A DNA stretch of 64,000 bases from Echinostoma caproni. Its lineage: Eukaryota > Platyhelminthes > Trematoda > Plagiorchiida > Echinostomatidae. A program made the position numbers and the translations under genes. The first letter of the stretch is position 1, and the number at the start of each line of letters is the position of its first letter. The stretch spans positions 51,078-115,077 of the forward strand of contig UZAN01039474.1 of NCBI GenBank assembly GCA_900618425.1, in the 5' to 3' direction. Positions 1-12,800 of the stretch are shown here, in pieces. The notes under the pieces were generated by a model, which searched no databases, was not told where the DNA came from, and saw only the letters and a program-made list of their open reading frames with translations.

Positions 1-708
1 TTCCAAACGACTTGATGATTGTTTAATCAGGCTTTGCAGAGAAATGAAATCAGCTGAGAAGAGATCAGAAAGATAAACTTGTGAATCATGCAAACAATTA
101 TAGATAATGCAAACATACATGCGCACAAGCACAAAGGTTAAGTTGTTACATTGAAAATACAATTTATTTCAGGCTAGTGCCGATCGGATTTTAACTTGAC
201 GAAATGTTCTAAAAGGACCAACTTGGCAGTATAATCTACCAAATACACTTGGCAACCAATTATTATGAGAAGTGCAGTAAATATGCTGGCTTAGTGAACC
301 TCATATGCAATTGTAAATAGTTCCCAATGCTTTTTCAAGTCCACGTTAAAGCTTAGGTGATACTGCAAAATGTGCAATCATCTGTGAGTGAAAACATTAA
401 TGTACTTTCACCCAACACATTGTTTCGGTCAATTTATGTGTAACAAAATCAACAATCCCACACGAAGACCACAGAAAGAACTCAGTTTGCTTTAGGTAAC
501 AGCCTCAAACTGATTCAGGGAACTGAGGAATGTTAACTATGGTAAATATATAACATCCGGGTTATCAGCCACTAAATGGTGTTTTCTTAATCTGTGTTAC
601 GGACTGGGAGCGAATTGTGTTACTCTCTAACCTGAAGAAATTTAACCAATAGAAAGCCAAAAGTTCAGAGTATTCTTTAGGAGGAAAATGAAATCATGAT
701 TTCGAAAG

Positions 709-961
709 AGAACGAAATAAAATTGATCAAGGCCTTGTGGAAATCGTAATGAGCGGGCGCCAATGGTAAGGTACAAATGCCAAACTCTAATTAAGACAAA
801 CATTCTTTAGTAAATTGAATGAAAACGGTATCGCTTGCATTTCTGTCTTTTTTTGAGATAATAATGATGCCTGATAACCTTTACCTGTATTTAGCGACAT
901 TTGTGCTACGGAGAACAGTATCACCATAAATTCTGTCCTGATGGAGTTTTTTTGGGACTAG
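709..961 (+). CDS. Candidate two-exon gene end (709-765, 895-961)
   Basis: A frame with IDQGLVEIVMSGRQ ends at a GTAAGG donor (766). A 129-base intron with a CTTTACCTGTATTTAG acceptor follows. Joined across it, the frame continues CDICATENSITINSVLMEF to a TAG at 959-961. The left acceptor (near 708) is poor. An alternative frame stays open from 895 to a stop at 1138-1140, right before an AATAAA. Confidence 0.2.
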
Positions 962-2481
962 CTGCTATAGACTACCAAGATTTAGCGGAAGCGGGGGTGA
1001 AGACCAGTCACCCAAGTGTACACACGAGGACATCAAATGGGAACACTGTTCCAAATAGATCTTCGGAACCCAGCAAACCTGTTGACAAAATGCTGACGGT
1101 TGAAACCTATTTAGATCACGTTTTATTTCATGTTTCGTAAATAAAGGATTACCAGTAAACTACTTGAGAACATGTTATTTACCACAGGTTAGAATTGTCA
1201 ACGTGTCTTTTCATTACAAAGAGTAATTGCCACAGGCATGAATCATTCAGCGGTAAAGTCAAGGCTGCACAAAACATATCCCGTGGGGTTTGCATTCATT
1301 TTACCACCTTAATCAAGTAATTGCCAAGGGTTGTGTAAAATACAGTTTTGAAGTTAAAAGTATTTTCCCGTTCTGCCTTTCGGGATTAGGAATTTACTTT
1401 ATATACTGTATTCTTTACATATGCAATAGAGAAAAGTTCTGAAATTCCTGTTCAGTGTCAATCGGACATTCTTCTTTTCCTAGCTTCTATGCACATAGAT
1501 GTATTAATCAAGCAGTTAACTCGTAAATTTTTGCTTCAGATGTGGTTTTTTCCGCGCTCAGTGACAGTAGTTATTAGAATCGTACTAGAGGTGTTTTATT
1601 GCTAGAATAGGTAAAAGCTAAAATAATCCAATAACTATGTAGTCATCTCGTGTATTACTATATCTGGTCAGTTTTACAATCCTGTTTCATGGACCCTCTG
1701 GCGAATTTCTGTGAAGTAATTTTTTTCCATTTACTGCTTTAATACCTTGCTGATTTCATATGGATTTCAAAATTTGGAGTCCTAAAAGGTCATCTACCAT
1801 TCATTTGTCCTGGAGGGTTGGGAATTTTCGAGATTTGAATGCATTATTCATTAAATAGGTAAGTCAGGCGACAGTGTAATTGAATCTCTTGTCAAAGGAA
1901 TTCCACGTCGTGCCAACCAATGAAAACAAATATTATCGATGACCCACAACAACTCACCCTAGATCTACAGACCCACGTATGACCTTTGTTCTTAGACTCG
2001 AGGGAATCTAACCAGTCATAAGCAGCCGCACACAAGACAACATGATCTAGTTTATTTCACATATTTCAAACTGTAATTGGATGCTACACGTACGCGACCG
2101 GTTAGAGTATTGGGAACGTGCTCTTCTGACAGTCTATAATCCCTTTCAACGTTCCCACAAATGTTCATGCCATCTGCGTATCCAGTTCAGCCGTTATAAT
2201 CTTTAAATTAAGGGGATCACGATGTTTTGAGTCTGATATTAATTTAGGCTATCCCCCTGCGGTTATTGACACTAAATACCCCACACCAACAATTATTGAG
2301 TCGAGAAATGTTTCAACCCGCTGGAATTCCTCTGTGAGAAGTACTCGGAGCTACTTTCATGTTACAAGGCTACAAAGAGCAATCGGAAACTGCTCAACAC
2401 TTATGACCGCAGTCTATTGCATACCAGCTAGAGTTGTGTATGCGGTAATCCAAAATCACCAAATTTTAATGTGGATCAAGT

Positions 2482-2586
2482 ATGGTGAACGCATCTGATG
2501 GCGAATTCGCCGGGCTCCATGATAGTAAGCTCACAGAGCGATCAATTCGAAAAGCGGGGAAGACGATTATCGACTTCAAACAATAA
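2482..2586 (+). CDS. Small ORF or terminal exon, 34 codons
   Basis: ATG in good context (AAGTATGG) opens MVNASDGEFAGLHDSKLT and continues with basic residues to TAA at 2584-2586, which overlaps an AATAAA. A GTAAGC at 2525 could instead be a donor. Composition looks coding, but the ORF is too short for any firm call. Confidence 0.18.
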   Translation: MVNASDGEFAGLHDSKLTERSIRKAGKTIIDFKQ

Positions 2587-5276
2587 AGTTTATAAAATGA
2601 TAGATAACACCTCGCTGAATATTTATTTCGGACATGATTAACAGTCCATTTATATGTTTTCATATATTCTTTCGTTATTAAAAAATACTATTTTGAGTTT
2701 ACTGTTTATCAAATCTAGAATCAATACAAATATGGACTACAGCTTGATGACCTACAAAATCATAGGATATACCCAATAATTAGCAGGCTAATGAATAAGT
2801 ACCGAACAATCATGAGATACTTAACGAGGGTGCCGCATGCAACTGCTTTCAGAAATTGGAAGAGTATGCGGATTTAATCATGGACAAGAAACAGATAACT
2901 GATGAAGCAGGATTCCATATCTTCCATAATTCCAAGGAAAAACATGTGCAGAGCTTTAGTTGAGAGGTTTTCACACGTTACGTGGCGGACGAGATTGAAC
3001 AATGCGAGTCTGTGCTGACTAAAATCACGTGCTTATCTAAAATCGGAAAATGTGGCAACTGATTCTGAGATAAGACCGTAGCAAACTGTTCACATTGGAG
3101 AGCAATACACTCGAATTGGAAGTGAAATAAAATCTTTAAAATAAACTTGGAAAGTTTCACTGCGCATTTATTAGGGCTCAATTTCTAGAACTATTCACAT
3201 AGAGAAGTTCTAAAGGAGTAAATTGCTTCCCAAACCTCTTTTGATTTGTATGAATTTTAAATTCACCACCTTGGCTTTTGGAAGTGAAACCCAGCAATAT
3301 TACTGCGGAACAGAAATACTGGCTGTTCACACATACTATACACCAAGGGTCCACATCAACAAGTTGCTGCTTTCTCAACTTAATTGCGCACATGGAACGA
3401 ATGAATAGCACACGTCATAAACAGTAGAGACCTGATTTAACATCCCACGTTTGTAAGGGTAGAATAAAAGACACTGGATTAGGGGCGTAAATGGTGATGT
3501 ATTGGAGTGTCATCATATTTCACATATTTTGAGAAAGGATGTGCAGTCATATCGATCGATGTTTTGGACACAATGAACTGATGGATGACTTGTTTACTTT
3601 CAACGATTTGCAGGCAATAATAAACTACCGTTTCCGATGAATACGGGGGAAGTGAATACACTGAATATGCACCAGTTACAGTGATCGCAAACAAGCTTGT
3701 TCATCCAGTGGTCGGAGTCGATTGAGATGTCTGTCATCTGCACAAGACTATAGAAAAATGAATCCAAACGTCAAATTCATTTTGTTTGTTCACACAGATC
3801 CTGATCGCTTTTGCGATGATTACTCAGTCACAGTAAATGTACCTTTAAAATGAAACCTCAGCTTCTGTCACGTCAAGTATGTGATTTGTTGAAGTTTGGT
3901 CCAAAACATCTTCGCTTTTTCGTCAGCATAGTGATGGAATATTATAATAAAAGTTGCAGTGGTATGGAAGTTTAGCAAAAACCAGTGTTTCGAGAAACGT
4001 ACGTCTAATATTTGGATGTTGAAAAGAGTGAGCGGCGTCCACGCGTGAATTACAGTCCCCCGACGCTACCAAAGTTTTCACTATCCACATCAGTAACAGC
4101 TGGATTACAATTGGAAGTTGCTGTATCCCGGGAAAACATACAAAACGAGCTATCCAACTTTTTCATAAAAGTCTTCATGTAATGCGTTCCATTCACATCC
4201 AAAACGGTTATATTTTTAGTTTGAGGAAACCGACCTGTTTACACAGTCCAAATGGTTACTGGTTACTCTGAAAAAAACGTCCACAGATCTAACCAATAAG
4301 AGTTCGATTGAATAGACGCCTGAATGAGTTTTCGGGCGGTTAAGCACTGTAATACGAAGTCACACATCAATCGAGCGTGGGTTGCAACTGTGCATATGCT
4401 CTAGGTGTCCGTTCTCGTATATGTAGATTTCGTGATCGACTATCAAGCCATTTCCGTCGTTTTTTGCTAAGGATATCGAAAGTTTGAAAGCACAATTTCT
4501 CATTTCCCTTAGTTTCACTCATCGAAGCATGCACACAAATGGGGAAGAATATAATCAACATCCGGGTTGATCTGGATAATGGTATATTTATTGTTAAAAC
4601 ACTGGATAAAACGAGACACTGCACAACTGTCTGATTGTTGATAAAACTATTTTTTTGTCCTCACGATTCGGTATACAAACGATCAACACATATGCACATC
4701 CGAACTCAGTCACAAACCTTGATGACTTTCAAGCTTTTAATATGGACCACTGGGAAGTGTTTGTGACTATGGCTGAAGCCAAAAACACCAAGATGAGTTT
4801 CCCATCTGGTTGATGAGATCGCAGTTGATGCGTACGTGAACAAGATCAGCGGCTTCACTAATTCTATAGCGGTCAAATGGTTACTAATGGGACGGCATTA
4901 GTAGTAAAATATAAGTGGCAAAAGTCCGCGAACCATAGCTGTGAACTGAATCAAGTGCACTTTCTGAGTGTTCACTTCATTCGGTCTGTCGTATTTTATA
5001 CAGCAAATAAGTGAAAAATAATTATCTGCATTAGCAACCTCGGGACACTACAATTGCCTGTGAATTGTTTGATTACTGTTTACAATGACGGACTTAATTA
5101 GGGTGTTTACAAGCTTAGAATGGTGGTGAATATTTTGTTCAAATGTATAGTGAATCGTTGAAAAGAACGCACAATTTGTTTCATATACTTTTTACCCATC
5201 CAATCCGGGTTTAGTCACGGACTGATATACGTGGTGAGGGTACTGAAATGCTCTGGGCTCTTTTCTGTGTTGCTAG

Positions 5277-5398
5277 TTTCCGAGAAACACAAGCACGATT
5301 CCGGATGAGCAACTATTGCTGTGCATGCCAGGCTGTTTAACTAAGGTGCATTTGTGTAAACGGAACAAAGAATTGTGGGAACCAGACCGTAAATTGGG
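5277..5398 (+). CDS. Candidate 122-base exon
   Basis: CTCTTTTCTGTGTTGCTAG is a strong acceptor and GTGAGT at 5399 a strong donor. The 40 codons plus two bases include STIPDEQLLLCMPGCLTK and KRNKELWEPDRK. A 19-base mini-exon (5215-5233, after a TTTTTACCC...TTTAG acceptor) could precede it across a 43-base intron, a length seen in flatworms. No family recognised. Confidence 0.25.
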
Positions 5399-5640
5399 GT
5401 GAGTTTACAAAGCAAAATATTAGCATAATTGAACGAAAGGGAGACTCCATTTTGAATTATGAGAACTTGGGAATCACGAAATAAATTTTGTTTGATTTGC
5501 TACTCAGTGTGCGATACATGGAGGTCGTGCGATTGACCGGATAAAATTGTCGCAGAAGTGAGACAAGTGAACATCCGGCACATCCCTAATAGTAAAACGT
5601 ACATCTCATTAATGGTTTTTGCCACTTCTTTTTTCTTTTT

Positions 5641-5803
5641 AATTTTACTTCCTTTTTATTGAATACACAATGATACAATTTTCAGGAAGGGGGAAGCGAC
5701 CAATCAAAGGGCTGCCATGGGGAAAGTCAGACGGTGATGGTGGGGTTCGAACACACGTCCCCCGAAATAATTTGGTGACGTTACCACCGGACCACCACCA
5801 CTT
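5641..5803 (-). mobile_element. tRNA-derived SINE, copy A (most complete)
   Basis: Read on the minus strand, the element opens with a tRNA-like head. An A-box-like stretch (5779-5796, GGTGGTCCGGTGGTAACG) is followed by a B-box (5742-5754, core GTTCGAACCCC). It continues into a tail with a CTGACTTTCCCC block and CTTTGATTGGTCGCTTCCCC, and ends in an A-rich ATTCAATAAAAAGGAAGTAAAA stretch. Four further copies occur in the window (25261, 48427, 57087, 63931). Pol III promoter boxes plus a shared non-tRNA body are the definition of a SINE. The partner LINE is unknown; the tail does not match the LINE 3' end visible at 60480-60536. Confidence 0.8.
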
Positions 5804-5934
5804 GTGTTGGGGGTCTCTGCTAACCGGGTTCACAAATAGGCAGTTAGAGTGGAGGTTCGTTCACCTGTCAGATAGGTCGACGAAGTAAACGTTACTTGTT
5901 TGCTGGACGTTGTGCATCTACACCTTTTCCCATC

Positions 5935-6050
5935 AAACTTTAGCAAAAACCCGCAATCCATTAGCCTCGACCCGTAATCCTGGCCAAAACCTAAAGTGCT
6001 TTAGCCAAAACCCGTATTCATTTAACCTCAACGCACAAACTTCAGTCACG
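5935..6050 (-). repeat. 21-bp tandem repeat in the left foldback arm
   Basis: The reverse complement of the array in the right arm. Units such as CCAAAACCCGTATTCATTTA and CTCGACCCGTAATCC recur with more divergence and a few small indels compared with the right arm. Confidence 0.7.
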
Positions 6051-6750
6051 CTGCAGTAGACGAGTCAGATCAAAGTATCGGAATATTCTGAAATCAACGG
6101 ATGTTGAAAAAAATTATTTTCTACAAATGTTGATAAAGCAAAGCTTGGTTAAGAAATGAGAATGTGTGGGGGTTGCATGCTACGGCACATATCAGTCGGA
6201 AAAGGTTTAACCGATGTGCTGTTATTGTCAAACCATTTGACACGTCTCGTACAGCAGCTTCAGTGTTTCTGTATAACACGCGATAATCCAAGGAATAAAA
6301 ATCTCAAATGTAACTCAAACGATACGTTGATTTACAATAACAATTCTGTCCATCAGAATCGGATGGAAAAACGTACTGAGGATAGCAAACCCTCATAACT
6401 GTCATCAGTTTATTAACGATGCAACGTAAGTTACAGGTACCCCAGTCGAGACTCGATTAGTGCCGGTTTTTGTCTATAGTCTCTTGGGAAACGGTGTTCC
6501 AAAGATGTCTTTTGTGAGCCATGTTTATTATCCTCAACCTTTTATTGTATCCAAGTGTCAAAAACAGATCTCCCTTCAAGTGGATGTACGAAACGGCAAG
6601 CATATACCTTTTGATTCATTTCAGCACGTGTGAATACGAAACAGTATATCGCTTTAGTTACACTTCAGTTTTTACTGCTATAAAGAAACATCCGTTGATT
6701 TCAGAATATTCCGATACTTTTGATCTGACTCGTCTACTGCAGCGTGACTA

Positions 6751-6855
6751 ACGTTTGTGCGTTGAGGCTAAAGGACTACGGGTTTTGGCTAAAGCATTTC
6801 AGGTTTTAACTAAAGGATTACGGGTCGAGGCTAATGGATTGCGGGTTTTGGCTGA
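6751..6855 (+). repeat. 21-bp tandem repeat in the right foldback arm
   Basis: Four full units and a partial fifth follow one another: GTTGAGGCTAAAGGACTACG(G), GTTTTGGCTAAAGCATTTCA(G), GTTTTAACTAAAGGATTACG(G), GTCGAGGCTAATGGATTGCG(G), then GTTTTGGCTGATGAG. Because 21 is divisible by 3, the array reads as an open 7-residue repeat, which is a by-product and not a gene. Confidence 0.8.
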
Positions 6856-6871
6856 TGAGAAAAGATGTATG

Positions 6872-8989
6872 TCGAGGGAGTTTGACATGAAAAAAGATTT
6901 CACTTTCCATGTCTTATTACACCAATTATTCAAACGGCTACAGAAGTTCACAACCTTCATCGCGTGTGACTTGTTTTCTTGAGACATTTCTTGTTTCCAA
7001 TATTGGTCCATCAAAGCCAAACCAGGAAAATAAGTAGTTTGGTCAGAAAATGTTGAAACATATGAAAAGTTCTGTTCTATAAAGGTCAAATAAAACCGGA
7101 ACTGAAGAACTGTGAAAATTATTGCAAAATGTTCAGTACTTGTCGGGGTCCGTAACAGTGCGCATCCACAAATCCAACTGATCATCGAAACCGGGCGTTG
7201 GCGCGTGGGAGTGGTTAAAATACAAAATCTTGATTAAAGAGCAGCGCTAAATGACATAACCCACATTTTAGGAGTCTGTTGCTAGTTGCTGTCCTCCTCG
7301 GGGTTGTGTATCGGACTGCTTACATGGGATAGTACGATTCTGGCAGCAAGATTGCACATACGGTTCAGTGCACCCAGCGCTTTCATTTCTCGTTTCTTAT
7401 GGCTCCGAATAAGACAAAATGGATTATGATATCAAACAAAATACTTCCAGACTCCCTGATAAACCCCTGATTGTTTGATTAATACGCAAGAGCAGATTAT
7501 TGTTTCAATTCGGTAATTCCCATTTTTAGACATGCACGATCAAGCACAAAAGTCTCCAATCCTGCGATTGGACTGCACTATTTCGGTGAGAGAATATGCG
7601 ATTGAATGGAAAAAGAGTTATCGTACTCTTAGATTCTTTTTCTAGAGTTCATTATTCTAACAGTTTCACTCACTAGCCATGGTAGATTTAAAACGCAGCC
7701 CCCGCATGCTCATTTGGGGTGAGATGTATAGATTGGTTGTATACTGCATCATCCCATGGAGGTGCACAACCAATATCTGACTGACTATATGTGAAGACGA
7801 CATTTGAACAGTCTTCAGATGGTATTTCTGTTCAGCCTCGGTGTGAGCTGGTTAACACAGTGGTGACATGCCTTGCATGCGCGCTTTTCTGAGTTCAAAT
7901 CCTGAAGGCAACTTTGAATAGGCAGTAGTAGTGAAAAGCGCAAATGAAAGTGAAACTCAAGTTTAGTGCTTCTCGAATTTGCATGGTTAACGAACTAAAC
8001 CGAAGGATCGCGCGCGAAGAAGGGGTGTGATCAATGGTTAGCTACAGTGAAAAACAAGTATCTCACAACACTACTCACAAGTAATGGTGAGCACAAGCTG
8101 AAAATTAGAAAATGATTACATGATAAGCTTGAATATTAGTGGACTTATCCTTCGGAGAACGAATTGTCTATTGTGATAAAATTTACCTCCGGGGTTCTCC
8201 ACTAACTAAAAGGAAAGATGTGATGATGTGTAGCTCGTAGGCATCAACTTCGCTTGGAGTATAAAGTACCCTAAACTTTTATACACAACGATACGTGTGC
8301 ATGAAGTTCGGTGGGAAAGTGTCTCGTTTTAGAATACTTGCTAACAGCCGCTTTCACTCTACTACAGAAACTGTCTTGCAGAAAACCGTTTGTGAAACCT
8401 TCCACGAATCACATACAAACCAACAGAGTTTCACTTAACGTGAGATCATTATTCCGACTGAGGTGGTAAAGAACTTTTCACCAGACCGCATTTGGATGAG
8501 TTAGAGAACAGCAATGAGATCTGTCGCATGTGTCCACGTATTCACTCATTGCACGCTCCTCAACAGATCGTGGAAAACCAAAGGGTAATTAATCACAGCA
8601 ACCAGGAAAGCTCTAGTGACATTGCAAAATTTCTTAATGGACTACGTCACACCCCAGGATACTTCTAAATATTCGTGGTAAATATAAATTATTCTGGAAA
8701 TTAGGGAACTAATTGTTCATAAATAAGAGAAGAAATTTTTTGAAGAAATAACGTACGTTCTTTTACACGGTTTTTTATATACTGTTCTTATTGAGAATAC
8801 CTTGATGGGATTGGGTCGGTTTGGGCTTTCTGATTTTAAATTGACCACACCGTTTGATTTCTAACGAAGAATCCAGAAGTTCGCACAATAGCTGCTATCA
8901 TGACTACAGAGATTTTGCGCACAAGAAATTACTCGTGTTATTTTCATGCCTCGAGTATGGCCATGGCACTTGACGATGATAAGACGGTG
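6872..8989. other. Spacer with one tRNA-like segment
   Basis: Contains the tRNA-like sequence near 7845. The rest holds no frame or repeat that I can assign. Confidence 0.45.
7845..7915 (+). repeat. tRNA-like sequence, possible head of a second SINE family
   Basis: GAGCTGGTTAACACAGTGG resembles a tRNA A-box region. After a TGCCTTGCATGC segment that could be an anticodon arm, GAGTTCAAATCCTG matches the B-box closely. The two flanks do not pair as an acceptor stem, so a working tRNA is unlikely. The following sequence does not match the SINE at 5641. It could be a SINE head, a tRNA pseudogene or chance. Confidence 0.45.
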
Positions 8990-9880
8990 GTGGTTAGTCA
9001 ACTGGGACTTACCATGTAGTGAAATTCAAATTTTTATCATGTGTAAATTACAAAGCTGATGTCTATCGAATCCCATAAGATCTATACACACTAGGTTAGG
9101 TTGATAGTACAATGCAGTAGCAAATTAAGACGTTCGATCATTCACGGTTGCTGAAAATTAAGGTGTTTCAATGCGTCATCCAGCCGTGAATTGAATGAAT
9201 CGATGGTTGGTGCACCAACAACTTGAGGTGAAAGAGGGTTTCAAATATTACAAACTCTGAGGATGTAGGGATGACGCATGCAGTCTGGTTGACTCTTTTA
9301 GAGCAAAAGTTTAAACGGATGTCCCCGTAGGTGACTATTTCTGGGTAGTGCTAGCAGAGTAATACACGGGTGGTTAGGTTGATGTAGTATTTGCTATACG
9401 AGGATCATATCTTCCCGTATTCGACGGTATTCTGACGAATAGAGTCCGATAATGGCAAACGGGGTAATAGGTCTGTTTCGAAAGATCCAAAAATACGTTT
9501 TAGCAATCCTAAGTGTTTTATGGTCTTTGATGACAATCTTGAGCAATGTGGGGAACATTCTAGATCCTCACGAACCATGTTTTATAGGTCCTTTTGGTTT
9601 ACAGAAAGCAGTAACGGCTGAGTTCCAAGTAAGTATGGAAAGCGACCCATGAGGAGCAGCGATACAACTTTGCATTTCTCAATGTTGAATTCGATCATCG
9701 ACCCCTTGGTCAGGGTGAGTTCATTACATACACTCCAAAGTGCAATGGATATTTACATATTATGACCGGATGGTAGCTTCTGGTTCGTCCGCGTTGAAAC
9801 TTTTCGGCAGGACGTCACATTTTTATGTCTTTGCAATGGATCCGAACAGAGAACCTTTAGATTGGATACCTTTACCCTCT
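8990..9880 (-). mobile_element. CR1/Jockey-like LINE, C-terminal fragment
   Basis: On the minus strand, broken frames give the end of a LINE ORF2. A segment with FNIEKCKVV resembles the post-YADD palm (usual form FNxxKCK). It is followed by KDLGVI-like sequence, then NIWNPLSPQVVGAPTIDSFN with a stop-containing start and RLDDAL, the conserved 'WN.LP..VV.A.S...FK.RLD' ending of this group. The frame is interrupted by several stops, and no RT catalytic core lies upstream. This is a 5'-truncated dead copy. Confidence 0.7.
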
Positions 9881-12800
9881 AAATTACATAACTGATGGAT
9901 AAATACATGAACATTTGGTTGCTGTGCTGCTTTCGAACCCAGAAATCATTGCACAATGGGTCTCTATCCTTGATATGACGGCCCTCGTGTTTCTCACACG
10001 TGCAGGATGGTATTAGGTAGTCAGAAACCCCTCCACAACTGTTCACTATGGGATGATTGACTCGCATGTGGTCTATTGGAAGATATAAATTTGCACAACA
10101 CAAGAATGCAGAATGCAAGCCACTTAAAAAAACGGTAAATTGAAATCCTTTTAAATTGCCATCTTTTTGAATTTAATGGAAAAACCTTCCCGATCGGCAA
10201 ACAGAAAAGGAACCTTTGACAGCGAGTTTTCAGCTGACACAAAGAGTCGAGATTTATCTCTAGACAGCGACAACTGAAATGGCGCTAACTACACTGTTTA
10301 GCTTTGTATTTTATCAAAGGAAACTGTGCTCATTCACGGGATAGAATAAACCTACCAAACGTTTCTGGATATTCAGAGTCCAGGATATAGTTTGAGGTGA
10401 TGTCGGCAAAACAAGTCAAAACAGCTCAGAGCTAAAGCATGTATGAAAGCAAGTAAATGCCGTCGGATTTCATGCGTTTTCATCAAAAAGAGGAAACATG
10501 AATGAATGAGCACATTCCTTGTCAGGCTGCGTAAAAATATACCAAATGTATACGAGTTTACGTTGATGTGTACTTGTAAAATGTCATGCTCAACGAATTT
10601 GTCGTCTTGATGAATTGCAAACCACTTTGTATTCGACCAGCACTAAGCCTGACCTGGGGGAATTTCAATGAATTTATTTTTGAGTAACCTGGTGAATCTA
10701 AGACAAACAGTGAAAGGATTAAAATTAGAATACACTTTCATTTCCTTTTTATTTACTATATAATTCCTATTGAACACAGAATAAAATAAAACGGTTTTTA
10801 GGAAGCAAGAAGTCGTCCATCGAGGTTTGTCTTTTGGTACAAATTCATTCGTAAGGTTGGTAAAAATGGTGCTATTCGTACAGGCAAACACTTAAGCGAT
10901 ACATTCTTGACGTGTACCCTCAAACTGTGCACTCAATTAATTTCACATCTTCTTCATCGCTTTCCCGCGAAAGCTGTCATTCAAAACGAAGACACATATG
11001 CCCTGGTTGTGCACCCTCACTGATGCCTTAGAAAGGCCCATCCTTGTGGTGCAATCAAGATACCCATGCGTGTAGCACATTTTTATTTTCTTGCATCTGA
11101 ATTTGAAGGATGTTTTCACTTTTTGTTTTGTGACAATGGCAATGAGGGTGGGATTCGATGGGGATTATAAGAACCTGAGATAGAGAGGACGCCGTTAATC
11201 TTCGCGTAGTTAATTAGACATTGTAAAATCCGCTTCCCATCACCTACCTTGATCAAGGCGAGCACAATCATGCACTGCCCAAAACCGTGATTGTTGCATT
11301 TATATTGAGCTGTTGAGCTGAATGAACAGTAGTTTAGCACTTGAGAGACAAATTTGCTTTTTTTTTTAAATAGCTTGGGCAAACAGAATGCGCATGGATA
11401 AACTTAGCCCGGGGACATTTAATTATTGAAGTACTTGCTGTCGGAATCCTAAATAGCTACCGTCACGATGAGTGCGCTTCGGATTAGACAGATAACATGG
11501 GGGTATAGTGATTCTCGTTAGCCAGCCACCGAGAAAATATTGACATATGGGAATGATTCATCAAAGTATCTGATTAAATTTAGTTTCCCGTATTTAGTGC
11601 ACCAAAAAAGAACATCATTTAAAGAGAATTTATAACTCCATTTTTCAAAGTCTCTCGTCGGAACAGTTGCAGTTCGGCTGAGGAAATATATATATATTAT
11701 ATTATTGAACAGCATTTGATGCTATGAAGTTTGATTATAAATCATCGCCATGTATCCTATAAGGGTTTGAACCTTGTGCATAAAAGTGGTCACAATAATG
11801 GGTAAAATTAATTTCCGAATATGCGATTATGACCCATCCGGAGTGAACGAGTTCTTACGTCCTCTAAGGTGATCTTAGACATCTGTGTGACAAAACGTTT
11901 CAACGGTAGAATATGTTCCGTTTGAGAGTTGGATGAGAAACCACTTTTTGCACCAGAATAATCAATTTTTTTAAGGAGTTTTCATTGGTTTTTGAATGAT
12001 TCTTCCGTGAACCGTGTGCATTGCTGATAGTAAAATATTATTCACAACTTTGCGCTTGACAAAAAAGTCATTAACTATTCGAATTCAAAGGGAAAATGGG
12101 ATATGTGAAGGAAGCGATCGTGTCCAATGGAAATCCTCAGGATCCTATAAAAGTGTTTATCCCTCAAGTATCGCAACTTCAAATATAATCTATTTTGAGT
12201 CAGTCACTCAAAACGTTCTGTAATTTAATGGTTTTGCAGCAGCTATTGCTAGCCCTCTCACGGTAATAAAACCCTCGAAAACATTCAAATGACCCAGGAA
12301 ACCACGTGTATGGAAGTCCGGGGTTGATGTGTTCGAGTCCATCATGACCTTCAGTAGCCTTGCCGTTTATCCACTACCGTGACCAAGATTTCCCTGATGC
12401 ATTCATCACATAGCTTACTTTGTTGACAGTGCTTGCTACTAATATTATTATTATTCCTATACTATTGGGAAATGCAAACGAATACGGAGTAAATCTATCA
12501 TAACGCTTCTTCCTCTGTCGTTTGTTGAAAACCAAACGGCGCTATTCTAACTGATGCACGTCATCTACTCGAAATGGGTAGAGCACAGGGAAGATCTTTT
12601 CTAGTTCAAACAAGGCATGATTAAAGTGAGCATGTCAAACATACTCAAGGTTTAATTGAAAAAGTGGAACAGATGAATGAGTGACTGAACGTGGTCCGAG
12701 TAAATGAGCGCTCTTGCAGATCACATGCATGACCAGTGAATTATCATAGGTGGTTTTGTGTGGCACAAGGCCCTTCGCAGTGTTCGAACTAGACGTATGC

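Larger units (their letters stand above)
1..5276. other. Mostly unrecognised spacer
   Basis: Apart from the two weak coding candidates at 709 and 2482, and a 35-base segment at 3798-3832 with a good acceptor (TTGTTTGTTCACACAG) and a GTAAAT donor, I see no conserved frame, repeat copy or RNA gene. Confidence 0.45.
5918..6871. mobile_element. Foldback-type element with long terminal inverted repeats
   Basis: The left arm (about 5918-6105) is the reverse complement of the right arm (about 6687-6871) at roughly 85-90% by eye, leaving a 581-base centre. Both arms carry the inner block GCTGCAGTAGACGAGTCAGA and GGAATATTCTGAAATCAACG. The outer half of each arm is built of 21-bp tandem units (see separate entries). 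No transposase frame is present; open frames inside are short and unconvincing. Long inverted repeats made partly of short direct repeats are known from Foldback and Galileo elements and from some MITEs. The superfamily here is not assignable. I could not define a target-site duplication. Confidence 0.8.

Noticed and set aside
4468..4530. Minus-strand small ORF of about 50 codons ending near 4370, basic
   Set aside because: Opens at an ATG but has no splice or promoter support and no known relative; chance is likely.
6799..7185. 128-codon minus-strand open frame
   Set aside because: It starts inside the 21-bp repeat arm of the foldback element, has no family resemblance, and its length comes from the repeat unit being divisible by three.
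12240..12345. Possible tRNA-like or SINE head
   Set aside because: A B-box-like GTTCGAGTCC is present, but the only A-box-like stretch lies about 85 bases upstream and the body matches no other copy.
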